A stretch of 64,000 bases of DNA, taken from assembly GCA_030765045.1 (NCBI GenBank), contig CM060970.1:55731076-55795075 (forward strand), given 5' to 3'. The notes below the pieces were generated by a model. That model was given only the letters and a program-made list of their open reading frames with translations. It searched no databases and was not told where the DNA came from. This stretch comes from Tenodera sinensis (Eukaryota > Arthropoda > Insecta > Mantodea > Mantidae). This document shows, piece after piece, positions 25,195 through 38,994 of the stretch (the stretch's first letter is position 1; each line of letters opens with the position of its first letter). The position numbers and the translations under genes are program-made.

Positions 25195-26215
25195 AGAATA
25201 GAGAGTAGAGAAAGAAATGTTATGTGTTATAAAAGAAAAGTGAGTAGGAAAAACCGCGTGAGTATAATAGCTTGCATTTCCATTTCAAATTTATAGAAAA
25301 TTATGTGAATTGTTTGTTGAAGAGGGAGTAGAGAAAAAAATGTGATTGTGTTTCGTAAAAGAAAAGTGAGCAGAGAAAACCATGTGAACGTAAGTGTTTG
25401 CGTCTCCATTTTAAATATATAGAAAGTTATATGAATTGTTTTTAGAAGAGGCAGTAAAGAAAAACATGTGAATGTGATACAAAAAAAAAAAACATGTGAA
25501 TATAATACGCTGCATTTATATTTCAGACATATAGAAAATTGTATGAATTGATTTTGAAGAGAGAGGAGAAAATAAATGTGATTGTGTTTCGTAAAAGAAA
25601 AATGAGTGGAAAACACCATGCGAATGTAATACGTTACATTTCAATTTGAAATATATAGAAAATTATGTGAATTGTTTGTAGAAGAGGGAGTACAAAAGAA
25701 CATATGAATGTGTTACGTGAAATAAAACTGAGTGGAAAACATCATGTGAATGTAACACGTTGCATTTATATTTCAAACATATAGAAAAATGTGAGAATTG
25801 TTTATAGAAGAGAGAAAAGAGAAAGCAATGTGATTGTGTTTCGTAAAAGAAAAGTGAGTAGAGAACACCATGTGAATGCAATAGGTTGCGTTTCAGTTTC
25901 AAATTATGTGAATTGTTTGTATAAGTGGGAGTAGAAAAGAATATATGAATGTGTCACATGAAATAAAACTAAGTGGAAAATATCGTGTGAACACGAGTAG
26001 CACGTTGCATTTATATTTAAACATATGAAAAATTGTGTAAATTGTTTGTGGAAGGGGGAATAGAAAAAGAAATGTGTGTTTCGTAAAAGAAAAGTGAGTA
26101 GAGAAAAAATGTGAATTTCCATTTCCAATATATAGTTAGAACATTATATGAATTTTTGCAGAAATAGAGAGACATGTATAATTGTAAACGTGAAGTGAGT
26201 AGAGAAAACCCTTTG
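25195..26215 (+). repeat. Satellite array, about eight ~110-128-bp units
   Basis: Units start near 25201, 25322, 25450, 25559, 25684, 25810, 25925 and 26053. Typical blocks are GGGAGTAGAGAAAGAAATG, TTTCGTAAAAGAAAAGTGAG, AACCATGTGAATGTAATACG and CATATAGAAAATTATGTGAA. Units differ by substitutions and small indels. Minus-strand open frames through the array repeat the same peptide words and are a by-product. A smaller relative sits at 2690-2905. Confidence 0.9.
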
Positions 26216-26360
26216 TTTGCTTTATGCAAAAGCAATAACAAAAAAGCAACAACAAAATTATATTTATTTTATGGTTTTCCCCAAAACACTTTCTGCAGGG
26301 ACCATTAACTGCAAGAGCTTAATTACTAAGCAATACACAAAAATGTAAAACATGTGCTGC

Positions 26361-28241
<1,881 letters not shown>

Positions 28242-28775
28242 TAGCCATCGCCATGGAAGTAACTACATACATTGTCTAAATTTAAACAAGTGCCGGATTC
28301 AAGTCATATAATTTGTTTCAACAGATAACATAAACCAAAGCATTAAAACTGCTGTTTAGAGCACAATGCTTTCATTAATAAAATTAATGTGTCCACTGAT
28401 AACAATGTTTGTGTACTTTTTACGATTAAATATGAAATGTAAAAAGCCATATAAGTCAGATAAACTAACTAAAACACGTTCTGAGATTATTGGGTGATCT
28501 GTAAATAGGCGACACATAGAAGATTGAAACTTCAAATCAAAACAGGTCAAAAGTATGGTGTATAAGAACGTTAGAAATATCACAAAGTTAGCTGGTTTCG
28601 TGCAAATGTTTACGAATAGCAAATATTCGCAATGTTTGCTCTTGGGTTATAAAAAGGTTAAATATTACCCAGGAATTTTAACGTAAGAAGTACATTGACA
28701 ATGAGTCAACGTTCAGCAATAAAATTAAATCTGAATCATAATTATTAAGCATCTCAATGAAACTTTGTTCCCTAT
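28242..28775. other. AT-rich, no feature seen
   Basis: An 88-codon minus frame (28356-28622) has no domain character. Confidence 0.45.
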
Positions 28776-29130
28776 AACGGGTGATCCAAAAGACTCCGAA
28801 CCGGTTGTACTGTGTTTTGCCTGTATGCGTCCTCAGCGCTCGTCGCCGACTGCCGCTGTCATAGAGCAGCGCGGATGACAACATGTTTAAAGCTACTTTT
28901 AAAGGCTTTACTTACCAAAGTTATTAAAGCAGATGCTGAAACTGGCCACCGCCATTGCCCATAAATGCTTCACCCCTTTAGGAAACGTTCACGTTCACGT
29001 TGGGAAATGCTGGAAATTTTCTGACGGATATTTCGTTTTAGTTCTTCCAGGGTTTGTCTAGGCGAGCTGAGTTAACACGAATCATAAATAGATACACGCT
29101 GTGCAATAGAAAACAACTGCTGAGCCATAA
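28776..29130 (-). pseudogene. DDE-transposase C-terminal remnant, minus strand
   Basis: On the minus strand, from about 29062 to 28900, the reading contains TLEELKRNIRQKISSISQ, followed after a frame break and stop by GQWRWPVSASA. This parallels LEELKQNIRQEIASSSQ and GRRCPVSASF at 50890-51080. This helical tail is familiar from the ends of insect DDE (Tc1/mariner-type) transposases. The flank carries GGGTGATCCAAAAGACTCC (28788-28806), which looks like a transposon terminus. Broken by stops and shifts. Confidence 0.5.
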
Positions 29131-30555
29131 TACACTCTGCGAGTAATTACAGGACAAAATAATAAAACACACTGGTACTAACTTAATCACGCGATAGCGT
29201 GTCAGCTCAGTACTGCACTTTCAGAGCAGAGACATACAAGTCAACCGCATGACCTTGTGTACAGCAGATGCGATATCGTGTTTCCGTAAGTGCAGTGGAA
29301 TAACACCGCGCTGCGGTTCGGATGTTTTTGGATTTTAACCGATAGATTTTAAAACAAGATTCTGTAGACGTCATTGTATTGCTCGTGTTTGCGTGATTTT
29401 GACTTGAATTCTTTTAGAGCACTATATGCAGTTATAGTTAGTGTTGCTATTTTTGTGTCCGAAAGACAGTAGTGCTTTAAATATATATTACGATATTTAG
29501 CGTTTGCAAGTGACTTTATCCAAAAGTGTTATTGTAGAACAAGATATAAAGGTGAGTAGGTTCTTCATGTGTTGTGTGGTAACGACGTTCAAGTGTTATT
29601 ATCGTTTGAAAGTATGTTACTTTAACCCTGTGATATTTGAGGTTAGATATAATGCTTTTATTATGCAGGTTGGCAGTAGTGCTTTTCGGCGTAATTTCGT
29701 CTGCAGTTTAGTGTAATTTCGGCCATATTGAATTCTTGGGAACTGCCGATAAGCTGTTTTCCCTATACGTGCAGACACAAGACCACCTGCTTTAATTCCC
29801 TTCTAAATGAAGCTATGCTTAAGTATGTTTTAAGCCCGAAAAAACTATCACCGTCTGCTGGGGATCAACTGATTAACTTAACATGTAGGTTCTACTCGTA
29901 CTTCCTTTGGTGTTTGTGTTTCATCTAGCCGAACATTCTTCCTCAGTTGAACATCCTCGTTCCTGTTTTACTTATATTGTGTTGAACCAGCGACATGTTC
30001 ATTGAAAACAACGCCATTCACGTCTTTCTGCTTCATTAATGCCTGACTTGTTTGCAGTTGAACAGTTGAGTTAATTTTCCCTCTTTACTTCGGTAGAAAT
30101 TGCATTTTTCTGTTTTGTTGGCATCCGTATGAGGTTTTTATGATTAGAGCTCGGTATATACGTATTTTGTTCCGTGTTTAGAGAAGTGGGCTTTGTATAG
30201 GTAAACATATTTCATGGTTGCAGGAATAAAATGTACTAATTTACAGTCTGATATTTTAGGGTATAAAAATCAAATTATTATTACACACAACTGAAGCAAT
30301 ATAATCCACAAATACGCAGTTTTAGAGACTAAAACTTCAATTCAATAAAATTGAGTTAAACTCAATACATCACCAACGTACGTTTCAACACACCTCTGTG
30401 CCATTATCAAGGCAAACTGACCTCGGCCGCCCAAGCTCCGAAACTTAAACTGAACTTTTAGTCTACATATTTTGTGTTATTTGAGGAATTCAAATTATGC
30501 TGCATATCTATTATTATTACAAATAATTCTTTTATTGAGATTAAAACATTTAATA
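29131..30555. other. No gene assigned; isolated donor-like site at about 29558
   Basis: Sequence around 29340-29560 ends in AAAGGTGAGTAGG, a strong splice-donor match, but no exon can be confirmed. Remaining sequence is AT-rich with short frames. Confidence 0.3.
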
Positions 30556-30660
30556 TAGCTCACCTCTGTGTGGGGAAGGAATCTCTGCTCCACATTCAAG
30601 AGGTCCTGAAGTAGAATCGGTTAGGCCGAGTTATAACAGGTTAAAGGACGTCAAACCTTT
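30556..30660 (+). mobile_element. SINE family S1, 3'-truncated + copy
   Basis: CTCACCTCTGTGTGGGGAAG, then CACATTCAAGAGGTCCTGAA and GTTAGGCCGAGTTATAACAG match the tRNA-like head of S1. The body is missing and the B box is damaged. Confidence 0.5.
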
Positions 30661-32289
30661 AAAAAACGTAAATATAAAATTTAACAGCATTGTAAGAAAT
30701 CAAAAGAATTACAATAATCATTTCCATGTGTTAAAATCATATTTATTAAACAGATAAACATATTAATACCTTATATAAGAGGATTATTTACTTAAGTCTA
30801 GGGTTATTTTTCTTTCTTCTTTGTACAAAGAGTGCCAAAGAAAATCTCACTGCTCCTCGCGTTTATAATTATCGTTGTACGAAGCCGTAGCCATTTCATT
30901 GGTTACTTTAGGCCACTGTGCAAGAGTGTGCTACTCCTTCTGGTAAATAGCTACGCCAATAACCGCAACAAAGGCGTAGAAACGAAACATGTGTTTACGC
31001 TGTCAATCCTATTGCCCAAAAAGAAAGAGGTAAAGTGAATTATCATACAGATCTCTTATCATGATCTGTAGCCATACCTTATCGGCTAGTATGGGGCATG
31101 CCTTTGAAGAAGTTAAAATCTAAGGAGAAATCTTGATGGTTAGCCGGTTAGCGTGAAGCTCACGCCTCAAAAGACCGCTGAAAATGGTACAAAACCTACC
31201 AGAGACTTTCTCTGGCGCTCTTTTTACAATCAAAAACAACACATTTTTGAATAGCTGCCCATCGTAGTTTCATTGTTTTTATTGTTGGCATTTATTTACT
31301 AATGCTTATTTAACTGACATCTCGTGCTCTGACATAATAAACCATCCTAAAGAAATTTGTAAAATCGGCATTGGTTTCCTGGTGTCAGCAGTTGCATTGT
31401 TTCTTGCAATAATATAATAATGGCTACTTAGCACAATAAAGAGTACAGCAATGGTCAATGGTTTACAATGGGATATCGATCATTACAGTATTAGCTTATC
31501 GCTTTGTTCATTAATAAGTGGACTTTATTGTTTTCTACTTCCCACGTGATCGAAAACACTACTGACCTAAAATGGTTATCCTCATTTCACTTCAAACGCA
31601 ACAATAGACTGTTTAAATCATACATAACCCACTGAATAATAATTAAAAACTAGCGTGGGACTGCAAGACGTATTTAAAAGAGAGATTACTTAAAAACTGA
31701 TAATAGGGTTTGTCATACGCAAATGCAGAGAACAGTGGAATTTATGGCTGGTACAAAATTTAATGGCGAGTGGTTCAACACAACATCCTGTCAGCAGCGG
31801 TGTTGTATAGTTAAACATCCTGTTAAATCACGCTGTAAACCGGTGTTATAAATATGATTTGCGGCCATAAAATGTGTTTTTACAACAGGAAAGAGAATGA
31901 TAGTGGTCAGGTATCGGCAGCCATTAAATTTAATGTCTACCATAGTAAATTTGTTATATACTGCATGACTGTTAGATATTTCTGTAACCTTTTTCATGCC
32001 AACGTATATTTAAGTGGTAAATGAAAATGTGATTCAGTCATAATTGTTCATAGTTTCTATATTACTCTGTTTTTTTAACTTGCTTACCTAGCTTAAGTTT
32101 TTAGCTCCTATTGCACCGAGCTCTAAATGCAGTAATCGGACCACGTAATAGCTCAATTTGTCTTAAAATATCAATGTATTCTTTCTGCCTATTAAATAAC
32201 TCTTTTTGTTTCAGGATATACCTAAAATAAACAATTTCTATCAACCATATCACTGTTCTGACTTAGTGGACATCGGCGAGATTGGCGCT
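30661..32289. other. AT-rich, no feature seen
   Basis: No supported gene or repeat. Short frames only. Confidence 0.45.
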
Positions 32290-32620
32290 GGGCAGTCGAA
32301 ACCGTATACAAGATAAGTCGCGCTCGCACAGCACAAATACGACTAGCGCTATCGCCAGAACTTCTGGATATTTTCATATCTCGATGTTTTGGAAAGTCCT
32401 ACGACTATATAAGCGAGTGAGTCAGTCTGAAGACGCGTCGGAGTGAAAAAGTCTGGCGAAGTAAGTCTGAGGGAGCGAGTACATGAGCGAGTGTATTGGA
32501 AATTTCTAAAAAATTCAAAATATAACAAAAGTGCAATAAAGTATATATTATTACTATTATTATTACCTACTTCATGCCTTACTTTGGCTCTCTTGCTTAC
32601 GTCATATATTGACTTCGGAG
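32290..32620 (+). mobile_element. LTR-like segment with TATA box and polyadenylation-like signal
   Basis: GACTATATAAGCGAGTGAG (TATA-like at about 32405) is followed by a GC-richer R-like stretch (GAAGACGCGTCGGAGTG). A CAATAAAG signal appears about 130 bases later (32535). This resembles the U3-R-U5 layout of an insect LTR. Its paired LTR and internal genes are not found, and its sequence differs from family L. Confidence 0.4.
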
Positions 32621-32640
32621 CGGAAAGCTTTTGCAGCAAG

Positions 32641-32972
32641 TACGCCCCCCCCCCCTCCAATCCTAACAGCCCATGAAGGGCCAAGGCTTAGCGTTCGGTC
32701 ACTGCGTTCCCACTTGTCCCACTACAGGCGTCATAAGTGGGGTGCAGTACCGGAGGGTGGGACGTGGTCAGCACCCCAAGCCCTCCCGGCCTCCCGGCCT
32801 TCGTGGCCTGGGGCCGCTGCTTCTTCATCAAGTAGTTCATCAATTGGCCCCTCAGGGATGTAACAAGGCTAAGTGTACCGCGTACCAGACCTGCCCACGC
32901 TGGTACCGAGGATCAAATCGGGTTCCTCCGCGTCAGATGCAGGTGCACTACCACTGCGCTACGGAGGCGGTG
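32641..32972 (-). mobile_element. tRNA-headed SINE with perfect 11-bp target duplication
   Basis: TTTGCAGCAAG occurs immediately before (32630-32640) and after (32973-32983) the insert. On the minus strand the element begins with a pol III A box CGTAGCGCAGTGGTAGTGC. A B-box-like GAACCCGATTTGATCCTCGG lies about 40 bases further on. A GC-rich body follows (GGAGGCCGGGAGGGCTTGG) and it terminates in GGGGGGGGGCG. It interrupts the sequence just downstream of the LTR-like segment. Confidence 0.8.
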
Positions 32973-33469
32973 TTTGCAGCAAGACACATGTACTCTTTTG
33001 TCCAAACATTACTAAAACGAAAGAACAACCAAAACTGAACAAATCCCACTCCTGTTTTCCACACTACACTGCAATTGGCGAACTTGTGCTAACCTACCAG
33101 TGGCCTTTGCAGTGGAACAGCCTTGAAAGCATTCTCTCTCATTTCTGTATCAAGTGTTTCATGTTCCTCTTGGGAAATCTGTCCAAATTTCTCTCTAAGT
33201 TGTGTAACGGGGCAATAATTTTGCCATGCAAGCCGTTACCATTAATACTTAATGACAACGCGAGAGGAGAAAGGAGGGAACCCACCCCCATAACCGGTTA
33301 CTTATTCAGCTGAGTAAGCTTGTGCAACTCCGGCAGTAGCACTTGCTTTGTTCCACTGATCGCATTTGTAAACATCTCACGATCCGGTTTTAAAGAGATC
33401 AGCTCCAAAATGGCCGAAGATTACCTCCCGTCTTCTCTAAAGCCTTTTACTTTCTCTATCACACACCTT

Positions 33470-33830
33470 GTTAGGAGAGAAGGTACTTTATTACCGAGAC
33501 TCGCACTCGGGAGATCGTGTGTTCGATTACCACGGCCGACCTTCCTGTCCCATGGGTTTTTCGGTGGTTTCTAGGGACACTAGGCGAATGCTGGGAAAGA
33601 TAATTACATCCCCTGAATTTCCCATCCCTCCATTCCATTTCATCTGGTCCTTTCAGGGTCGGGAGTGTCGATGGGCGAGTTTGGCGTTGCTGTATGGGAA
33701 CTTTGCGAACTATAACTACTGTTATCGGGAGATGGGTGGCGTTGTCACCTGACCGGTGGCTGCTTGGTGAACGCCGGTGTAGAGATGAAGAATCTCTCGC
33801 ACTTTTCATTTAAGGGTAGTTTCATGGGGG
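33470..33830 (+). mobile_element. tRNA-headed SINE, + copy
   Basis: A B-box-like region CGTGTGTTCGATTACCACGG lies at about 33515. It is followed by the body words CCCATGGGTTTTTCGGTGG, GGCGAATGCTGGGAAAG and CATTCCATTTCATCTGG, common in insect SINEs. It ends near GTAGAGATGAAGAATC. Length is about 350 bp; no clear target duplication. Confidence 0.6.
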
Positions 33831-33879
33831 ATAGTGCTGTATCTCTGAAAAGTACTGAACTTATACAAGTTTGATATTT

Positions 33880-33975
33880 AATCACCATCTTTTCTAAAAA
33901 ATATGTATCCAGAGGACCTCAAAACGTATATTTACAGTGAGGTTTCGGTATCCATTTCTGGGAAGGAATGTAACA
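33880..33975 (-). repeat. Family A terminal fragment, minus
   Basis: GAGGACCTCAAAACGTATAT, then TTACAGTGAGGTTTCGG is the reverse complement of the family A head. Confidence 0.55.
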
Positions 33976-34079
33976 CCTTGTCTACATTCTGATGTACACG
34001 GTAGATGAAGTAATAAGGGTGTATAAGAATAGATAGGGAAAAAAGACAAAAGTAAAAGGATCTTAAATTAAGATTATAT

Positions 34080-34310
34080 AGAATAGTATCCACGCCCTCG
34101 TTAAAATATGCATGTGAGACTTGGGTAATTAAAACCAAGGAAAAATCAAGATTTTAAATGAGACTTTTAAGATCCTTATTGAGTGTTACTAGAAAACATT
34201 GACACCGGAATGTAAATATAAGGGAAGAACTAGATGAAGAAAACATTCTAAAAAGTTAAAAGATAACAGAGCAAGTAGAAAGATCAGTTAAAAGGATGGA
34301 ACCTTCTAGA
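34080..34310 (+). pseudogene. Non-LTR retrotransposon tail, + strand
   Basis: A single reading frame with four in-frame stops contains YACETWVIKTKEKSRF, VNIREELDEENIL and VERSVKRMEP. This is the region just after the reverse transcriptase core of many insect LINEs (the SETW ... NVNIREEL ... W..HVKRM series). The stops show long inactivity. It faces a second LINE fragment on the opposite strand. Confidence 0.7.
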
Positions 34311-34330
34311 TTTCCACGGCAAGCTCTATT

Positions 34331-35300
34331 TTACAAACCATTAAGATGAAGAGACACCAGACGACCCCGAATGAGATGGAGAGCAGTTTGATTAGCCTCG
34401 GAATACGTCGTCATCATCTGATCTGTCCACCTCATTCTTCTACCCATTGGCTTATAATTTTGTATCATTTGTGGCATTTGGTCTTCATCTATTCTGTGTA
34501 CATGATCTTGCCATTTTCTTCTGTGTTCTGTTATTACTTCGTAAATGGATCCCCAAGTCTCTTCTGATATCATTACTTTTTTATCCAAAAGTCTATAAAT
34601 TGTCACGTATTTTAATCATGTTGTGAAGTAGTCAGCATCAAACTCTCGCATCAGTAGGTCAATAGGTCAATGGTGAAACAGCCATCACTTTATAAAGTTT
34701 CGACATTGTCGTTTTATTACAATTTTAATCGTATATTATTTTGAATTTATTAGATTTATTTTGCATATCTCTGTTACTAATATATGATACAGTGTATCAA
34801 GACAGTTAAAGTCACCTTCCTATTGGATAATTTTGTTGTTTATATACAAATTTTGGTTCATATGTGGTTTATTCCTCTAAAGCAACTGTTATTATTTTCT
34901 CATGTGAAATATGGAGGTTATGTTCACTTGAGGTGATACATAATGCATTTATAGCACGTTATAGATTGTCTTCTGAGTTTGCAATTAAAATCTGGCCACC
35001 AGTGTGTCAATACCTGTTTTCTTTTTATTATTAAATGTGCCATCTACAACGTCATTGATATATAATTTAAACAAGGTAGGTGACAATGGGCACCTCTATT
35101 TAATCCTAGATTAGTTTCTACATACATAGTTTCTGTTCTGCAGATTTTTCCAGACTGAATTGTGTGTTTGTGTACGTGTTTTGTATTATTCTTATGAGAT
35201 GTTGTGGAAATCCATTTCTGAGCATTATTTCCCATAGCAGATGTCTCTTAACTTTATGAAAAGCTTTTATACAATCAATAAATTGTTGTTACAATCCTTT
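34331..35300 (-). pseudogene. Non-LTR reverse transcriptase remnant, minus strand
   Basis: Near 35044-35110 one minus frame reads CPLSPTLFKLYINDVVD, the LSPTLF...YINDL motif region of LINE reverse transcriptases. Further along, at 34331-34606, an open frame of 91 codons holds HRRKWQDHVHRIDEDQMP and GRRMRWTDQM, the typical post-RT tail. Frame changes and stops separate the parts. The clade was not assigned. Confidence 0.7.
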
Positions 35301-36465
35301 ATGTTATAATTTTAGCGTATACCTGAATTCAAGAGATCAATTCCTCTATAATTGTCACATTTTATCGATCTAATGTTTTTAATTGGTCATATCTATGACT
35401 TCGGAACAGATTTAAAGGCCTAATACATGTTAAGGAATAGATAGTAGAAGTTATGTAATAATAAATAGTATTAGATGGAGAAAGACGTGTGAATGTAACT
35501 GATCTGATTTATATTGATATCCACGTTCTCAACCAGTTGTGTGTTTAGTTTGGTAACTTGCTTGTGTAATATGGTTGCAGTAGATATCTATGTTTCTCTG
35601 CTAGCAGCGAGGAGTTGGGAGGCATTCTAAATGACTGTTTACTGTGTGTTCCAGCTAAATTAATGTCCCCTGTAATTATAGTGTCCTGTTATTCCTCTCA
35701 ATGAAAGTGCTGTGGAGCCGAGTCCAGCCGAATGTTAGCTAAAGTTGTGCATTGATGAAGAAACGATCAAGGACGCCTGGTAATTATATCATTGTTAAGG
35801 CTAGAACTACCGTTGTATCTACTTTGTTCATTGGTATCGTGGAGAACCAGTCCAGCGTGTCTTAAAGAATCAAAAAGAAACATCTCAAGTGTTACCGTCA
35901 CACGGCTTTCCCGCTCGCTAATAAGCACAGAAAATATTCCACGTCACCCACAAACTCGATACCAAAATTCTCCTGATCCTTTGCATGTAGCAAGAGTCTG
36001 TAGTAACTTAAGTGTCACAATGTTAATTTCCTTTTGGATGCTGCCGTAGCTGTCACATTCGCTCAGTAATGGACTTTCTAGGCTTTTAATTTCCTTTTAG
36101 TGCAAGCTTTCCTCTGATTTGCGTTTTCTATAATGTCGCGCATATTTACGACTTATATTTTTTGCAGTATTCATTCTTATATCGATTTTTATGTATATTT
36201 CGTCGAATATTTTTATTCTTTCACTTTCAGTCCTAGTAGTGCTTCTCAACATCTTTACAATGATATCCAAATCAACGTCCTAGGTAAATGCGTTCTGGCA
36301 CTATACTGATTTATAATTTTACACAACGTTAATTCACAACAATTAAGCGCAGACGCCTACACTAGCCTGATGACGTCACGGGGAAAACAAAAGCTACATG
36401 ACAAACACGTACAGCTATGATCAGTTCTGGTGGTTCACTAAATCGTTATTCAACTGTCGCTTGAT
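35301..36465. other. No gene assigned
   Basis: An 85-codon + frame at 35792-36049 has no recognisable domain. 35800-36050 is less AT-rich than its surroundings. Confidence 0.35.
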
Positions 36466-36560
36466 TCACAGCATGTCGCATACATCAGAAACTACACGTG
36501 GCCAGATTATTGGTCTGTGGCAAGCTGGTAACTGCATTATAATATTACGTAATAGGCAAA
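36466..36560 (+). pseudogene. Tc1/mariner-type helix-turn-helix remnant
   Basis: The frame contains TTRGQIIGLWQAGN followed by a degenerate segment. The TRGQIIGLW.AG word is the start of the N-terminal DNA-binding helix-turn-helix common in insect Tc1-like transposases. Only about 30 codons survive. Confidence 0.5.
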
Positions 36561-37813
36561 TGTGTTTAGAGCCATTCCAATATAAATATAAGAAGAATTC
36601 GTAGGATTAAACGCTTTTAAATTTTTCAATATAACATTGCATTATGATTACTGAAAAGCTTTACACGTTACGTTTTTGTGATTCTAAGGACAAGGTAAAA
36701 TTTTTTCTTATAACACAAAATTGTTTAAGTTAGTGAACGCTGCTTATTTCAAGCAATATTTGCGAGGCCAGGCGTTATTTACCCTCCCCCCCCCCCACCA
36801 CCCTGTCCTTATTACAGCGCCACGCCTCTAGCCCCGTATTGCAACTCTCAGCAGTTCATTGGTCAGTAGTTATACCTTACCCCTTAAGAGACCCCGTAAA
36901 ACAATAACAAACTGAGAGGTGCTCCCAAACAGTACATTTTGCTAAGTTCGTTCGTTTAGTGCACATATGTCAATCATACTGTGTATATTAAACCGTATAT
37001 CCGCTTTCTCTCTCGTTATGGTGTTACAAATAATGCTTTACTTCTGATCATTATAATCTCACCTTTAGACATTGAAGAAATTAAAGATATGGACAAGTAT
37101 GTGTGTTTTAACATATTTATGGAGTAATTAGAGCCGCTCTAAGGAGAGAAGTGAGAAAGGGACTCATTAAGAAGGTTAGAGACAGTAGAGATAAAGTGCT
37201 TGATTTTATGGTCAGCTATATTTCACTGAACACAGTGAGAAATTGTAGTAAAAGCTTTTAAAATAAGAAACAAAACAGAAGAGTACAGATGAAACTGAAT
37301 GGACACAGTTGTAGAGTCAGCCATGACTGAGAGTTGAATTATGAACCAACTTAGCGTACGACAAGGTCAAGGACAACCTGTTAAAATGACGAATACAACA
37401 GTTATAAATTGGAACCGGAACAAATAAATTGCTGGTCTTATCCATGAAAGACGGTGGTGATAATTTTATAAGTTAGTCATACACTCCATATATTCTGCTA
37501 GTTATCTTGTAAATAACGATACGCAATCCCCTGATGGCTTCTATGTCCATTTTTTGTTTGTATAAACAATTGCAGGAGGATAACACTGCATAAACTTATA
37601 AAAACAAAAGAACAGTCGTTTAATACCTTAAAGTTTATCGTTTAACACACAGCAAAATCTAAACAAAAATAGCAATCTTGAGGAAATAATTGATGCTACA
37701 AACACCAGACTATATTTTCACGAGAAATGCATTTCTCATATTCTAATGAAATGCTTTCCATCTCTAAAATATTATTCTTTACAGACTTGTAGCACAAAAT
37801 TCAGCATATTCGT
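36561..37813. other. AT-rich, no gene; short poly(C) at 36785
   Basis: A C-run of about 12 nt lies at 36785-36796. No other feature was supported. Confidence 0.45.
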
Positions 37814-38794
37814 ATTTTTACTTTCTCTACTATAAGCAGGGGAAGTATTGTATTCGAACCAAAATTTTGATGTCGAGATTTCACTGGAAATATATGTTTT
37901 GAGGCCCCCTAAATCCAAAAAAGCAGTTTAAAAGAAGGTGTGTATGTGTGTCTGCATAATTCAACAACAGAAAGTCGTTTAAAAGCTAAAGTTGGTGTTT
38001 AATATCTTTCAAGACTGCGACACGAAGATTTTTAAGAAAATTCGTCCACCCTAAACTACCCTTTACATGCAAAATTTTACGAAAATTGTTATTTTCTCAA
38101 AAATGGCTCTAACGATTTTGACTAAAGTTTCTAGTGTTTAAGCTACTTTTATGACAAATGAAATGCATTTTTGAATTTTCTGGCTACATCCCATGTATTC
38201 CTGTTTACTCTTGATGAATTTTGCATAACTGGTAAACCGTAACGATAGAAATAATCTCATTACATACAAATGTACATAGATCTCGTTAAAACAATTCGTG
38301 TCCAAAAGAATTTTTTCTTGAATGAACCATTTCGGAGACATTTCCTGTTATTTGTGTGAATTTTGCAATGCTTGAACTTTTATCAAATTGAAGGACTTTA
38401 TTTGCTTTTTAACATCTTAGCCTTGCAAAGAGAGCGGCAGTCCAAAGCCTTCATATAGCGACCAGTTTTAAAACATTTGACTATCGCTCAAAGCCTACTG
38501 TACTTCCATATTTCTCCTAAAAAGGAAAAGAAAATTACCAACAAGGTTTTTTCTGGCAATATTTATCTCGACTAGCATGAAGATTTTCTAAGAATAGTTA
38601 CTACAAGAATAGTAAAAGTCATCTGAGTGCAACCATCAGATTTTTTTTCTGCTCACGAACAATCTCACGCACTATAACATGGATCTTTTTCTAATACGGG
38701 TCATCAAAACGTGTATTTCTAGTGCAATCTTCTTATCTTTGCTTTGAGTGCAATGCTTTCTTTACCGGAGGTTAGTAGCACAGAAAGTAAAAAT
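37814..38794 (+). mobile_element. Repeat family A, most complete copy with both inverted termini
   Basis: It starts ATTTTTACTTTCTCTACT and ends AGAAAGTAAAAAT. Beyond the tail, positions 38697-38794 read CATCAAAACGTGTATTTC and on to GTAGCACAGAAAG. This is an imperfect reverse complement of the head at 37814-37915 (GTCGAGATTTCACTGG, GTTTTGAGGCCCCC). The element thus has ~100-bp terminal inverted repeats and is about 980 bp long, with no coding capacity. Non-autonomous class II element is the best reading; the parental transposase is not in the window. Confidence 0.75.
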
Positions 38795-38994
38795 GTAGAA
38801 ATGATTATAATGGTGCGATCCATTTTCGAATTACTCGCTGCGTTACGTTTAGATTTTCCAAATTTGAAATATAAGCTGTCTATTATTTCCTATTTCTTAG
38901 CTAAAACTTGTTTTATAGACAGCGGTTGCTTTCCTTCCTGCGTAAATCAATATTATATTGCCTAGCCAAAAGTAGTTCTCAGTTGATACCGTAT

